The notes under the pieces: generated by a model
Database searches by the model: none
Told to the model about the DNA's origin: nothing
What the model saw: the letters and a program-made list of their open reading frames with translations, nothing else
NCBI GenBank assembly: GCA_017514805.1
Contig: JAFWIP010000010.1
Location: 1 to 64,000, forward strand
Source of the DNA: Candidatus Saccharimonadota bacterium
GTDB lineage: Bacteria > Patescibacteriota > Saccharimonadia > Saccharimonadales > Saccharimonadaceae
Reading direction: 5' to 3'
DNA length: 64,000 nucleotides
Shown: positions 37,979-46,882 of the stretch, one piece after another
How the letters are laid out: every line of letters begins with the position of its first letter
Numbering within the stretch: the stretch's first letter is position 1
Position numbers and translations under genes: made by a program

Positions 37979-39247
37979 ATGGCAATTATCGCTAATCTAA
38001 AGAAAAAATTATATCTGGTAGCAGCACGCTACTTCAAATTTTTTGCGAATATCTCGCTCAAGCGCTGGCATCCGCGCATCATAATCATTACCGGCTCCGC
38101 TGGCAAGACGACAATGCTAAATCTCGTTGAGAGCCAGCTCGGCGACAAAGCGCATTATTCGCATAATGCGAACTCAGCCTTCGGTATCGCTTTCGATATT
38201 CTCGGCCAACGCGGCATCACTGGCAGTCGCCTTCATTGGCTAGGCCTCCTCTTCAAGACGCCGATTCTCGCTTTTACCTATAAGCATAAAGAGAAGTACT
38301 ACATCGTCGAATGTGACGGCGAGCGTCCGCATGAAGCAGAGTTTGTCGCTAAGTGGCTCAAGCCAGAGGTCAGTTGTTGGGTTAGTTTGGGCCGTTCCCA
38401 TGCAGTTTTCTATGAAAAAGAGGTCACTAGTGGTCGCTTCATGAATATCGATGAGGCAATCGCGCATGAGTTTGCGACCATTCCAGAGAATACGAAGAGA
38501 CTCGTTTTGATTGATGGCGATAATGAGACGATGATCGAGAAGACCGCCAACCTCAAAGCCGAGGTTAAAGCTGTCAAGAAGTCTCAGCTCAAGAGTTATG
38601 AGGTTTATCCAGACAAGGCTATCTTTGAGCTTGGCCGTAGAAAATTTGAATTTCATGAACCGATGCCACGCGACGTCACGACGCAGATTCTTATGCTTGA
38701 TGAATTAATGAAGTATCTTGGCGAGAAGGTTACGACCGATCTTTCTAATTTTAAGATGCCGCCAGCTCGTAGCAATTTCCTCCGCGGCAAAAATGGAATT
38801 AAGATTATTGATTCTAGCTATAATGCGCATATTATTAGCATGACGACCGTCTTGAAAATGGTGCGCGAGCTCCATGCTACGCATAAATGGCTCGTGATCG
38901 GCGATATTATCGATCAGGGCAATCTCGAAGGCGAAGAACATAAAAAGCTCGCCAAGCTTCTCCTCGATACGAAGGCTGAGAAAATCGTAATGATTGGCCG
39001 TCGTACAAGGCAATATACGGCACCGCTCCTCGAGGGCAAATGCGACTTTGAATCTTTTGATAAGCCTCAGGCGGCTCTAAAATATCTCGAAAAGAACCTC
39101 ACCGGCAAAGAAACCGTCATCTTTAAGGGGAGCCAATATCTCGAATGGATTATTGAGAAACTACTTGAGAATCCAGAAGATGTAACTAAGCTTGCTCGCC
39201 AGGATGGTGCGCATCGTAAACGACGTAAAAGTTGGGGATTAAACTAA
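37979..39247 (+). CDS. MurF-like Mur ligase
   Basis: 422-residue ATP-dependent Mur ligase, expected to add D-Ala-D-Ala or a similar unit to a UDP-MurNAc-peptide. ATP loop is TGSAGKTTML near residue 37, then HNANSAFG, and the C-terminal blocks DSSYNAHI and IGDIIDQGNLEGEEH correspond to MurF. An N-terminal hydrophobic/basic segment replaces the usual UDP-binding domain 1, as in MurT-type and CPR ligases. First gene of an operon with a hydrolase and two FemX proteins. Confidence 0.85.
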   Translation: MAIIANLKKKLYLVAARYFKFFANISLKRWHPRIIIITGSAGKTTMLNLVESQLGDKAHYSHNANSAFGIAFDILGQRGITGSRLHWLGLLFKTPILAFTYKHKEKYYIVECDGERPHEAEFVAKWLKPEVSCWVSLGRSHAVFYEKEVTSGRFMNIDEAIAHEFATIPENTKRLVLIDGDNETMIEKTANLKAEVKAVKKSQLKSYEVYPDKAIFELGRRKFEFHEPMPRDVTTQILMLDELMKYLGEKVTTDLSNFKMPPARSNFLRGKNGIKIIDSSYNAHIISMTTVLKMVRELHATHKWLVIGDIIDQGNLEGEEHKKLAKLLLDTKAEKIVMIGRRTRQYTAPLLEGKCDFESFDKPQAALKYLEKNLTGKETVIFKGSQYLEWIIEKLLENPEDVTKLARQDGAHRKRRKSWGLN

Positions 39248-39939
39248 TGGCAAAAGCAAAACTATATATCATTCATGGCTGGACCTACAAGCCGGAACCG
39301 TGGCACGAAGTAATCGGCGAGCTAAAGAAGCTAGGTGTTGATGCTGAGCTCCTAAGAGTTCCGGGCCTCGGCACAAAATCCGAAAAGGTCTTCACGATCG
39401 AGGATTACGCCAAGTGGGCGCGCGAAAAGCTGCCAAAGGGTAGTTATGCGCTCGGTCATAGCAATGGCGGCCGCATTTTGCTAAACCTACTCAAAGATGA
39501 CCCGCAATATCTAAAAGGAATAATTCTGCTCGATTCTGCCGGTATTTGGGAAAAAGAGAATCGCCGCCTAGTCCTGAAGGCTCTCTCTAAGGCTTTTGCG
39601 CCGCTCAAAAAGTCGAAGTTTATTCGCAAGGCAGTTCATCGTGTAATTGGCGCTAATGATTACGAGAATGCGCCGGAAAATATGAAGAAAACCCTCGATA
39701 ATATGATTAATTCCGATAAGGCTCTGGATATTACGAAGGTTACGACGCGCGCTGAAATTATTTGGGGTGAAGACGACCCGATTACGCCGCTCCGTCAGGG
39801 TAAGAAAATGCATGGGCTATTACCGAACTCGAATCTAACTACCAAGCCAGGCTGGCGCCATAGCCATTATCTTGTTTCTACGTCTGAACTTGCCGCGGAA
39901 ATTGCTGACAAATTCCAGAAGTTGCAGGAGGCGAAATGA
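39247..39939 (+). CDS. Alpha/beta hydrolase
   Basis: 230 residues. Nucleophile elbow GHSNGG near residue 77, acid in IIWGEDDPITPL, catalytic His in PGWRHSHYLVS: a complete triad. The frame opens a few codons earlier at TTG but ATG 39247 overlaps the upstream stop (TAATG) and gives the family start KLYIIHGW. Between MurF-like and FemX genes it may act on a cell-wall or lipid ester; substrate unknown. Ends in TGA overlapping the next ATG. Confidence 0.85.
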   Translation: MAKAKLYIIHGWTYKPEPWHEVIGELKKLGVDAELLRVPGLGTKSEKVFTIEDYAKWAREKLPKGSYALGHSNGGRILLNLLKDDPQYLKGIILLDSAGIWEKENRRLVLKALSKAFAPLKKSKFIRKAVHRVIGANDYENAPENMKKTLDNMINSDKALDITKVTTRAEIIWGEDDPITPLRQGKKMHGLLPNSNLTTKPGWRHSHYLVSTSELAAEIADKFQKLQEAK

Positions 39940-40955
39940 GCTACTCGGTAAAAGAAATCGCGCCAAAAGAACTAGACAAATTCATTGCAAAAGAGCATCC
40001 AGAGGTGAACTTCCTTCAATATTCCGATTGGGGTAAGGTGCACGAAGTTGAAGGTAAACCGGTGAAATATCTTGGCCTGTTTGATGGTGATAATCTGATT
40101 GGCTCAGCGGTTATAATCCGCCAAGATGCGCGCCGAGGCCGCTATTATGAAATTCCAGGTGGTCCAATCGTGGACTGGGATGGCTCGATCAAGCCAATCC
40201 GTTTCTTTATTGAGGAAATCAAGAAGATTGCTGAAGCAGATAAGTGTGTCTTTGTGCGCATTCGTCCAAATATTGAGAATACCGAGAAGCATCGCGAGAC
40301 TGCAAAAAAACTCGGGCTCACTCCTTCACCAATGTTATTGCACGCTGAAGATACTGTTATGCTCGATATGAGTAAATCGGATGATGAACTAATGGCTGAC
40401 ATGCGCCGCCAGACTCGCTACGAAGTCCGTCGCTCCGCTAAGCTTGGCATTAAGGTTAGCTATGATACGAGCGAAAAAGCCTTCGATGAATTTTATGATT
40501 TACAACTTGAAACCGCCGAGCGTCAAGGATTCATTCAAAGTCCGCGCAAAATCGTCCAGGCGCAACGCGAGGTGTATGGCGATAAAGCGCGCATTTATAC
40601 TGCTGAATTAGGCGGCAAGAAACTTTGCCAAGGTCTAATAATCTTTGCCGCGCCGGAGGCGATTTATCACGAAGCTGCTTCTACGCTCGATGGTCGCAAA
40701 TATCCAGGCGCCTACGCTCTGCAATGGCAAGTGATTCAGGATGCTAAGAAGCTCGGCATGAAGCGCTATAACCTATTTGGTATCGCGCCGCCGAATTCAC
40801 CGAATCATCGCTTTGCCGGCGTGACGACCTTTAAAACTGGTTTTGGCGGCGAGCAAATCAGCTATATGCCGGCTCAGGACATTGTCGTAAATAAATTCCG
40901 CTACAAGCTCGTTAGCGCCATCGAAAAGGCCCGCAAGAAAAAACGCCATCTATAG
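39936..40955 (+). CDS. FemX/FemAB-type aminoacyltransferase 1
   Basis: 339 residues. Double GNAT-fold transferase that in characterised relatives moves amino acids from aminoacyl-tRNA to the peptidoglycan stem peptide. Family features: NFLQYSDWGKVHE, YYEIPGGPIVDWD, MRRQTRYEVRRSAKLG near residue 148 and the C-terminal YNLFGIAPPNSPNHRFAGVTTFKTGFGGE block. It shares order and length with the next gene, a tandem duplicate. Overlaps the hydrolase stop by four bases. Confidence 0.9.
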   Translation: MSYSVKEIAPKELDKFIAKEHPEVNFLQYSDWGKVHEVEGKPVKYLGLFDGDNLIGSAVIIRQDARRGRYYEIPGGPIVDWDGSIKPIRFFIEEIKKIAEADKCVFVRIRPNIENTEKHRETAKKLGLTPSPMLLHAEDTVMLDMSKSDDELMADMRRQTRYEVRRSAKLGIKVSYDTSEKAFDEFYDLQLETAERQGFIQSPRKIVQAQREVYGDKARIYTAELGGKKLCQGLIIFAAPEAIYHEAASTLDGRKYPGAYALQWQVIQDAKKLGMKRYNLFGIAPPNSPNHRFAGVTTFKTGFGGEQISYMPAQDIVVNKFRYKLVSAIEKARKKKRHL

Positions 40956-40963
40956 GAGAGGAA

Positions 40964-41983
40964 ATGAAGATTATTGATGCAGACAATCAGAAAAAATGGG
41001 ACAAATTCGTCACTAGTCACGCTGACGCAAACTTTTTGCATTCTTGGGCTTGGGGGGATTTTCATGAAGCGCGCGGCAAGAAAGTCGTTCGTCGCATCGC
41101 GCTGGATAAAGATGATAACATTGTTGCGGCCTATGTCGGCCAAGTTGAAACCGCCAAGCGCGGCACCTATATGGCAATTGCCGGTGGCCCAATTATGGAC
41201 TGGAGCAAGAAAACTCTTCGTGAGGCGATCTTTAATGATATTCGCGAGCAGGCCAAGGCTGCTAACTGCGTCTTCGTGCGTATTCGTCCACAAATCGAAG
41301 AAACGCCAAAGAATCGTGAACTCTTTAAGAACCTCGGTCTTAAGCCTGCGCCAATCTATCTTTCCGTCGAATACGCTGGTATTCTAGACCTTAATAAGAC
41401 AGAGGAAGAAATCCTTGCTGGCGCCGCTCAAGGTCTCCGTCGTAAGATCCGTAAGGCTGAGAAAAATGAAATTACCGTTACGACCAGTACTGATCCGAAA
41501 GATATCCATGAGTTTTATCAGATTGAGCTCGAGACGGCGAAACGTCACGGCTTCGTCGAATTCTCCGAGAGCTTCCTGACTAAGCAATTCGAAGCCTTCG
41601 CAAAGTATGACGAGGTAAAACTCTATACCGCCAAGCTCGGCGACGATATCCTTGCGCAAAACTTCATGATTTTCTATGGAAACGAGGCTAGCTATCACTA
41701 CGGCGTCTCGACTGCGCTCGGCACAAAGTACTCTGGTGCGCCGTTGCTGCACATGCAAGCGATGCGCGACGCGCGTGAGCGGGGAATTAAACGCTATAAT
41801 TTCTGGGGAATCACTGGTCTAGACGAGACGAAACATCGTTTTTACGGTGTCAGTCAATTCAAGCGCAGCTTTGGCGTTGATGAGTTAAAATACCTACATG
41901 CTCATGATATGATTATTAGTCCAGCTAAATATAAGCTCGACTATATTATAGAGAAAACCCGAGCCAAAATTCGCCACGTATAA
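40964..41983 (+). CDS. FemX/FemAB-type aminoacyltransferase 2
   Basis: 339 residues, paralogue of the preceding gene with matching blocks (NFLHSWAWGDFHE, YMAIAGGPIMDWS, QGLRRKIRKAEKN, YNFWGITGLDETKHRFYGVSQFKRSFGVDE). Two successive enzymes suggest a bridge of at least two residues built in order, as FemA and FemB do. ATG follows AGGAGAGGAA. Confidence 0.9.
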   Translation: MKIIDADNQKKWDKFVTSHADANFLHSWAWGDFHEARGKKVVRRIALDKDDNIVAAYVGQVETAKRGTYMAIAGGPIMDWSKKTLREAIFNDIREQAKAANCVFVRIRPQIEETPKNRELFKNLGLKPAPIYLSVEYAGILDLNKTEEEILAGAAQGLRRKIRKAEKNEITVTTSTDPKDIHEFYQIELETAKRHGFVEFSESFLTKQFEAFAKYDEVKLYTAKLGDDILAQNFMIFYGNEASYHYGVSTALGTKYSGAPLLHMQAMRDARERGIKRYNFWGITGLDETKHRFYGVSQFKRSFGVDELKYLHAHDMIISPAKYKLDYIIEKTRAKIRHV

Positions 41984-41995
41984 GAGGCGAAAAAC

Positions 41996-42024
41996 TTGCA
42001 AAAAGCATAAGCGTGTTGTATTCT
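41996..42024 (+). promoter_or_regulatory. Promoter of the 42052 gene
   Basis: TTGCAA (41996-42001), 17 bases, TATTCT (42019-42024). Confidence 0.6.
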
Positions 42025-42051
42025 TAAATTAGATTTAAGGAGCTTTTTCAA

Positions 42052-42663
42052 GTGAGCAATACAAAACGCAAATTCGTTGAAAGTCATTGGCTAACTTTTG
42101 CCATGAAGGGTGCGATTTCAGTGGTAGCGGGTCTATGCCTGATGTTTGCGCCAAAGGGAGATGTCTCTCTCTTGACTCAAATTGTTGGCTGGACTATGTT
42201 TGGTCTCGCATTTATTGAGATTGCAAACGTTGTTTATCGTAAAGTTCGCTCACATGATTGGGGTTTTCCGCTATTTCTTGGTGCTATCGAGCTATTTGTT
42301 GCGGTTGCATTGCTATTTACGATCGACCCAAGCAAATCTAATCCAGACGAGCTAATCTGGCTACGTATTGTTTACCTCTCATCGTATGTAATCTTTGCCT
42401 CAGTCGTAACGATTGCGATGGGATTTGTTAGCTTCAATAACGCAACCGATCGATTTATGTGGGTGGTCAACGGCATGATTGGCGCTGTGATTGCTTTCAT
42501 GATGTTTGGTGGCACCAACCTTGGCGCCGTTGCGCATATTGAGCTCTTTGGTACTTATCTCATGGTTAATGGTATGACCGACCTATTCTTTGGCGTTCAT
42601 TCTAAAGAAGAGCTAGCTATGCTTCATGCTAGTCGCAAGACCGCAAAGAAAGGCAAAAAATAA
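42052..42663 (+). CDS. HdeD/DUF308-like membrane protein
   Basis: 203 residues, six predicted helices in three repeating pairs, as in HdeD/DUF308 proteins (MKGAISVVAGLCLMFAP, ...MFGLAFIEIANVVYR, ending YLMVNGMTDLFFGV). Function in the family is poorly known (acid stress in enterics). GTG start with TAAGGAG upstream. The next gene's ATG overlaps its stop. Confidence 0.78.
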   Translation: MSNTKRKFVESHWLTFAMKGAISVVAGLCLMFAPKGDVSLLTQIVGWTMFGLAFIEIANVVYRKVRSHDWGFPLFLGAIELFVAVALLFTIDPSKSNPDELIWLRIVYLSSYVIFASVVTIAMGFVSFNNATDRFMWVVNGMIGAVIAFMMFGGTNLGAVAHIELFGTYLMVNGMTDLFFGVHSKEELAMLHASRKTAKKGKK

Positions 42664-43610
42664 TGCTATTCGACGCCAAAAGTAAGATTGAGCGATATTT
42701 TCGTAAGAATCCGCAGGTCAAGTCGATTGTTATCGCGGGCTCTTATGGTCGCAAATCCGCCATCCGCTGTATCGGCATGATACTCGGTCAGGCTCTCACG
42801 GTTACAATGGGCGTCAATCGCCAGGCTGATCCTGACGTCGTATTGTTAGACTATAATTCCATGTCGATGTTTCCAGACATTCAGCCAGACATTGTTGTGA
42901 TTACGAGCTGCGAGACGGACGAAGAAGCGCGTGAGTATTTCGCTCTCGCCAATAAAGCGCATCGGGTAGTCGTGAATTATAATGATGTACCGCAAGAGTT
43001 TGCTAAATATCTAAAGAACCCAGAAGTTACGACTTATGGTGACGAATTACCGGCGGACTTTTACTTCGAAGATCATGAAGCGGGTCTAGACGGTCAAGCT
43101 GGTGATATCGTTAATCCTGAGCGCGAGCATATTCCTGTTGTAGTTAAGTTGATTGGCGTACATAATATGCGTCCAGTTGTGATGGCCTGCGCAATTGCGA
43201 AGATGTTTCAGGTTGATCGCGAGAAAATTCTTGCTGGCGTTTCCGCGATTCGTCCAGTTCATGGTCGCATGTCTCCTGCAAAAGGTCTACATAATTCCGT
43301 AATCATTGACGATTCTGCCTCTACTTCCGCTACGTCGCTCAAATACGGCATGAATGCTCTCTATAGCATTAAGGCGCCGGATCGTATTCTCGTTACTGAC
43401 GACATGCGCAAGCTAGAGAAGATTGATTACGATTTGGTTTCAGAGGTTCTCATTCTTGGAAAACAGCCGTCTGAAAACACGAACAAAAAGGTAAAATTCT
43501 TCGCTGAGGAAATTGATTTAATTAACCATCTAGGTGGTCGTCTAGATGAAAACTGCCTAGTTCTGCTCGAAATTCCGATTCCTGAGATAATTGAGTCTTA
43601 CTTGTGGTAA
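42663..43610 (+). CDS. Degenerate MurF-like protein
   Basis: 315 residues, shorter than MurF (~450). Mur-ligase hallmarks remain: central VKLIGVHNMRPVVMACAIA, the MurF-type RPVHGRM block and IIDDSASTSATS in the C-terminal domain. The ATP loop reads AGSYGRKSA where active ligases have GTxGKT(T/S), so the catalytic Lys is Arg and Thr is Lys. It may be inactive, a regulatory paralogue, or use the shifted Lys. Start overlaps the upstream stop; its stop codon overlaps the parA -10 box. Confidence 0.75.
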   Translation: MLFDAKSKIERYFRKNPQVKSIVIAGSYGRKSAIRCIGMILGQALTVTMGVNRQADPDVVLLDYNSMSMFPDIQPDIVVITSCETDEEAREYFALANKAHRVVVNYNDVPQEFAKYLKNPEVTTYGDELPADFYFEDHEAGLDGQAGDIVNPEREHIPVVVKLIGVHNMRPVVMACAIAKMFQVDREKILAGVSAIRPVHGRMSPAKGLHNSVIIDDSASTSATSLKYGMNALYSIKAPDRILVTDDMRKLEKIDYDLVSEVLILGKQPSENTNKKVKFFAEEIDLINHLGGRLDENCLVLLEIPIPEIIESYLW

Positions 43611-43613
43611 AAT
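43605..43613 (+). promoter_or_regulatory. Extended -10 box of parA, leaderless
   Basis: TGGTAAAAT ending six bases before ATG 43620 and containing the stop codon of the upstream gene. Confidence 0.65.
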
Positions 43614-43619
43614 AGTATT

Positions 43620-44399
43620 ATGGCAAAGGTGATTACGGTTACCAATCAAAAAGGAGGTGTTGGCAAGACGACGACGTCTGTCAACTTGGCATTTTATCTC
43701 GCAAAAGCAGGCAAGAAAACACTCCTGCTAGATTTTGACCCTCAGGGCAATGCTAGCTCCGGTCTTGGTGTTAAGGAAAAAGACGCCAACAAAACAATTA
43801 GCGCCGTAATGACTGGCGACGTAGAGCTAAAAGATATCATTGTCCAGCCGGACAAGAAGAAATGTAAGAACCTCTTCCTTGCGCCAACGAACGTTGATTT
43901 AGCTGACGCAGAAGTTGTGATGAATTCGAAAGAGCTATCCGAGAAGTTGTTTGTTCTCAAGAAGGCAATTGCTACTATTTCAAAAGATTACGATTTTATT
44001 ATTATTGATAGCCAGCCAAGCTTGTCTCTATTGACTGTTAACGGTATGGCAGCTGCTAACTATCTACTTTTACCAGTCCAGACCGAATATTACGCGCTTG
44101 AGGGCGTTGCGGATCTCTTGAAGACTGTTAATGAGATTAAGAAACGCGTCAATCCGAAGCTGAAGCTTCTTGGTGTACTTGCTACGATGTATGACAAGCG
44201 TACGTCTCTCAGTTCTCAAGTTCTTGCTGAGGTTAAGCGCTACTTTAAGGATCGTGTGTTTGATACCACTATCCCACGTAATGTCCGTCTCGCTGAGGCT
44301 CCGAGCCATGGTGTTCCGATCGGACAATATGATCGCTTTTCTAAAGGTGCGAAAGCCTACAAGGCACTCGCTGATGAAGTTTTGGAGAGGATTAAATGA
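43620..44399 (+). CDS. parA: Chromosome-partitioning ATPase ParA/Soj
   Basis: 259-residue deviant Walker ATPase that moves ParB-bound origins. KGGVGKTTTSVNLA at residues ~10-23, LLLDFDPQGNASSGLG (Walker A-prime), DFIIIDSQPSLSLLT. Length typical of chromosomal ParA. Overlaps parB by four bases. Confidence 0.96.
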   Translation: MAKVITVTNQKGGVGKTTTSVNLAFYLAKAGKKTLLLDFDPQGNASSGLGVKEKDANKTISAVMTGDVELKDIIVQPDKKKCKNLFLAPTNVDLADAEVVMNSKELSEKLFVLKKAIATISKDYDFIIIDSQPSLSLLTVNGMAAANYLLLPVQTEYYALEGVADLLKTVNEIKKRVNPKLKLLGVLATMYDKRTSLSSQVLAEVKRYFKDRVFDTTIPRNVRLAEAPSHGVPIGQYDRFSKGAKAYKALADEVLERIK

Positions 44400-45274
44400 G
44401 CATCTCACGCGGTTTAGGGCGTGGGCTAGGTAATTTAATTCCAGATGCAGTAGATGATTTTTTTGATCCAACTGCCGAAGAAGACGAAAAAGTCAGTCAG
44501 CTTCGCGAACTCCCACTCGCGGACGTTGTTCCAGACGCGAATCAGCCGCGTACGCATTTTAACGAGGCTCAGCTAGCTGCGCTTGCTGACTCGATTCGCG
44601 AGAATGGGGTAATTCAGCCGATTGTTGTCGTTAAGGAAGGTAATAAATATAAGATTGTCGCCGGCGAGCGTCGTTGGCGTGCTAGCAAGATTGCTGGACT
44701 AGACAAAATCCCAGCTATCATTCGCACTCTTGATGCACAAAAGAGCCTAGAGATATCCCTTATCGAAAACGTCCAGCGCGAGGATTTGAACCCTATCGAA
44801 ATTGCGACCGTCTATGCGAAATTCCGCTCTCAATTCAATCTTTCCAACGCAGAAATTGCCAAGCGTGTCGGCAAGAGCGAATCGGCTATCGTAAATACGA
44901 CGCGCCTCCTTAATCTACCGGACGATGTAAAGCGTGCTATGGTCGAGCACAAGCTATCAGAAGGCCAAATGCGACCGCTCGTTACGCTTTCGCCAGAACA
45001 AATCAATACTGTCTTGCCGAAGATTATTGAAGAAGGTTGGTCTGCGCGCAAGGTTGAGCAGTACAAAGTAGGCATTAGCAATCAGAAAAAGGCCCAAAAA
45101 GGCGTCAAACACGGCTCTAGTAACTCAGAAGTTGAAGCGGCCACGGAAACTATTCGCGAAAAGCTTGGCATGAAAGTCCGCGTCAGCTCGAACACTCGCG
45201 GCTCAGGTGAAATCGTGATAAAATTTAAAGATAAACAGGAGTTTGAGAAGTTATGTTCGATACTAACGGCGTAA
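44396..45274 (+). CDS. parB: Chromosome-partitioning protein ParB/Spo0J
   Basis: 292 residues. N-terminal ParB/CTPase domain with NQPRTHFNEAQLAALADSI, IVAGERRWRASKIAGL (GERRxRA motif) and ENVQREDLNPIE; helix-turn-helix DNA-binding part AEIAKRVGKSESAIVNTTRLL; C-terminal dimerisation region. No recognisable parS (TGTTTCACGTGAAACA) is visible nearby. Its last 22 bases overlap frr. Confidence 0.95.
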   Translation: MSISRGLGRGLGNLIPDAVDDFFDPTAEEDEKVSQLRELPLADVVPDANQPRTHFNEAQLAALADSIRENGVIQPIVVVKEGNKYKIVAGERRWRASKIAGLDKIPAIIRTLDAQKSLEISLIENVQREDLNPIEIATVYAKFRSQFNLSNAEIAKRVGKSESAIVNTTRLLNLPDDVKRAMVEHKLSEGQMRPLVTLSPEQINTVLPKIIEEGWSARKVEQYKVGISNQKKAQKGVKHGSSNSEVEAATETIREKLGMKVRVSSNTRGSGEIVIKFKDKQEFEKLCSILTA

Positions 45275-45795
45275 AAGCAAAGATGACCGCTACCGTTGAG
45301 CGTTTTAAGGAAGAAATGAAAAAGGTTCGTACTGGACGTGCGCACCCAGATATGCTTAGCAATGTTAAGGCGGAAGTATATGGTCAATATACTCCACTAA
45401 ACCAGATCTCAAACATCACTGTGTCTGGCGCCACAATGCTTCTAATTACTCCATATGATATTTCGAATATTGAGAAGATTTCTAGCGCAATTCGCGCCGA
45501 TCAGTCGCTCGGTCTCAATCCATCTGATGATGGTCGCGTAATTCGCGTTCCGATTCCGCCACTTACAGAGGAACGCCGTCGCGAAATCGCAAAGACTGCT
45601 AGCGGCAAGGTCGAAGAGGCAAAAATCTCTCTTCGCCAAGCACGTGACGATGCGCGCAAAGAGATTAAAGCTCTCGAACTTCCAGATGATGCAAAGAAGC
45701 GTGCCGAGAAATCTGTTGATGATTTAATCAAAGACTTTAATTCGCAAATCGATCAGCTCTTCTCTGAAAAAGAAGCTGAAATCATGAAAATTTAA
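45253..45795 (+). CDS. frr: Ribosome recycling factor
   Basis: Splits post-termination ribosomes with EF-G. 180 residues with KVRTGRAHPDML, DGRVIRVPIPPLTEERRREI and VDDLIKDFNSQIDQL as in the family. ATG at 45253 lies inside the end of parB with AGGAG upstream; the overlap predicts translational coupling. The usual partner pyrH is not here. Confidence 0.96.
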   Translation: MFDTNGVKAKMTATVERFKEEMKKVRTGRAHPDMLSNVKAEVYGQYTPLNQISNITVSGATMLLITPYDISNIEKISSAIRADQSLGLNPSDDGRVIRVPIPPLTEERRREIAKTASGKVEEAKISLRQARDDARKEIKALELPDDAKKRAEKSVDDLIKDFNSQIDQLFSEKEAEIMKI

Positions 45796-45821
45796 CAATC
45801 TAACAAAAAAGGGAAGGCAAA

Positions 45822-46466
45822 ATGTCAGACGAAGAGCAGCAGCATAAATACGAATCAAATAACCTAAAAATTGCTATTACGGCAGTAGTAAGCGTTCTTT
45901 TGGGCGCTGCTTTCTTGCTAGCTCTAGTGGTGTTTGGCATGAACGTCCAGCAAGATATCGACGCTAAGGTCGAGAAAAAGAAAGAATCGGAGAAAATCGT
46001 TTCAATTATTAACGTCGACTATAGCACAGCTTCGTTTAGTTACATCGATGCCTCTCATGGTACCACGGTAATCAAGGAAGAATCTGATGCGAAGCCGAAA
46101 AACTCTCTTATTGCTAGCGTTAAAGAGAACTATGACGAAAATTTCCTCGTCATCGACAATCAGGACTTACTGGACAAGGTATTAGATAAAATTCGTCGCG
46201 CCTCTCATGATGAATCGATTAACTATACTGTTGACGAAAAATTCTTTACATCTGGCTCAATTATCATGATTACGCGCGAGGCTAGCGGTATTAATGCGTT
46301 AGATATTAACGCAGTTACACGCGATAACGATTACAATATTCAGATTGACGCCGTAGCTAAATATGGTAGCGCGCAGGTCGTAGACGCAATAGATGCTCGT
46401 GCTACATTTATTAAAGTTCGTAACATCCAGCCAAAAAGCGTTAAGGTAAATATAGAGGAAGAATAG
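45822..46466 (+). CDS. Membrane-anchored extracytoplasmic protein, unknown
   Basis: 214 residues: short polar N-terminus, one membrane helix (about 17-40), then a soluble ~170-residue extracytoplasmic domain with alternating beta-like segments. No family recognised. AAGGGAAGG upstream of the ATG. The next gene begins at its stop codon, so both are co-transcribed and may form a complex. Confidence 0.75.
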   Translation: MSDEEQQHKYESNNLKIAITAVVSVLLGAAFLLALVVFGMNVQQDIDAKVEKKKESEKIVSIINVDYSTASFSYIDASHGTTVIKEESDAKPKNSLIASVKENYDENFLVIDNQDLLDKVLDKIRRASHDESINYTVDEKFFTSGSIIMITREASGINALDINAVTRDNDYNIQIDAVAKYGSAQVVDAIDARATFIKVRNIQPKSVKVNIEEE

Positions 46467-46882
46467 TGCGAAAGCTCAGCCAAAAATCGAAGAAAATTAT
46501 TGTCATTATCGCAGCCCTAGTTGTAGTGGGCGTGATAATTGCTGGAGTAATTGTCGCGATTCTTCGTAGCGGTATCCCGGTATTTGATGACGGTAGTGAG
46601 CTAAGCGCTATCGAGCTTAGCACTTATGGCGGCTCAGTATATTCATGGAATTATGAATTCGAAAACTCGGATATTGCCGAAGTTACCGATCTGACGAGTA
46701 TTGATGACGGCAAGGAAGGCGGCCGCGTTGATCTTAAATATCTAATTAAGGGTAAAAAACCAGGTCGTACTGATCTGACCTTCCGTTACGGGAGTGCTTT
46801 TGATGGGAACGTTAAAGAGACGCGTAGTTATCTTATCGAAGTAAACGAAAAACTCGAAGTACGCGTTACAAATCGTAATTAA
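46466..46882 (+). CDS. Membrane-anchored chagasin (I42)-like domain protein
   Basis: 138 residues: basic N-terminus, one helix (about 9-32), then a ~95-residue domain with SWNYEFENSDIAEV, GGRVDLKYLIKGKKPGRTDLTF and a final beta strand pair SYLIEVNEKLEVRV. This order (G.S..W, then G......F....PG.T.L.F.Y) is that of the immunoglobulin-like cysteine protease inhibitor chagasin; the inhibitory loop NPTTG is not present, so inhibition is doubtful. GTG start overlapping the preceding stop. Convergent with the next gene, overlapping by four bases. Confidence 0.6.
   Translation: MRKLSQKSKKIIVIIAALVVVGVIIAGVIVAILRSGIPVFDDGSELSAIELSTYGGSVYSWNYEFENSDIAEVTDLTSIDDGKEGGRVDLKYLIKGKKPGRTDLTFRYGSAFDGNVKETRSYLIEVNEKLEVRVTNRN

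Noticed and set aside
43620-45274. A parS site near parAB
   Set aside because: No 16-bp TGTTTCACGTGAAACA-like palindrome was found by eye; the GTTTCC-N5-GGAAAC units in the repeat elements have a different spacing.
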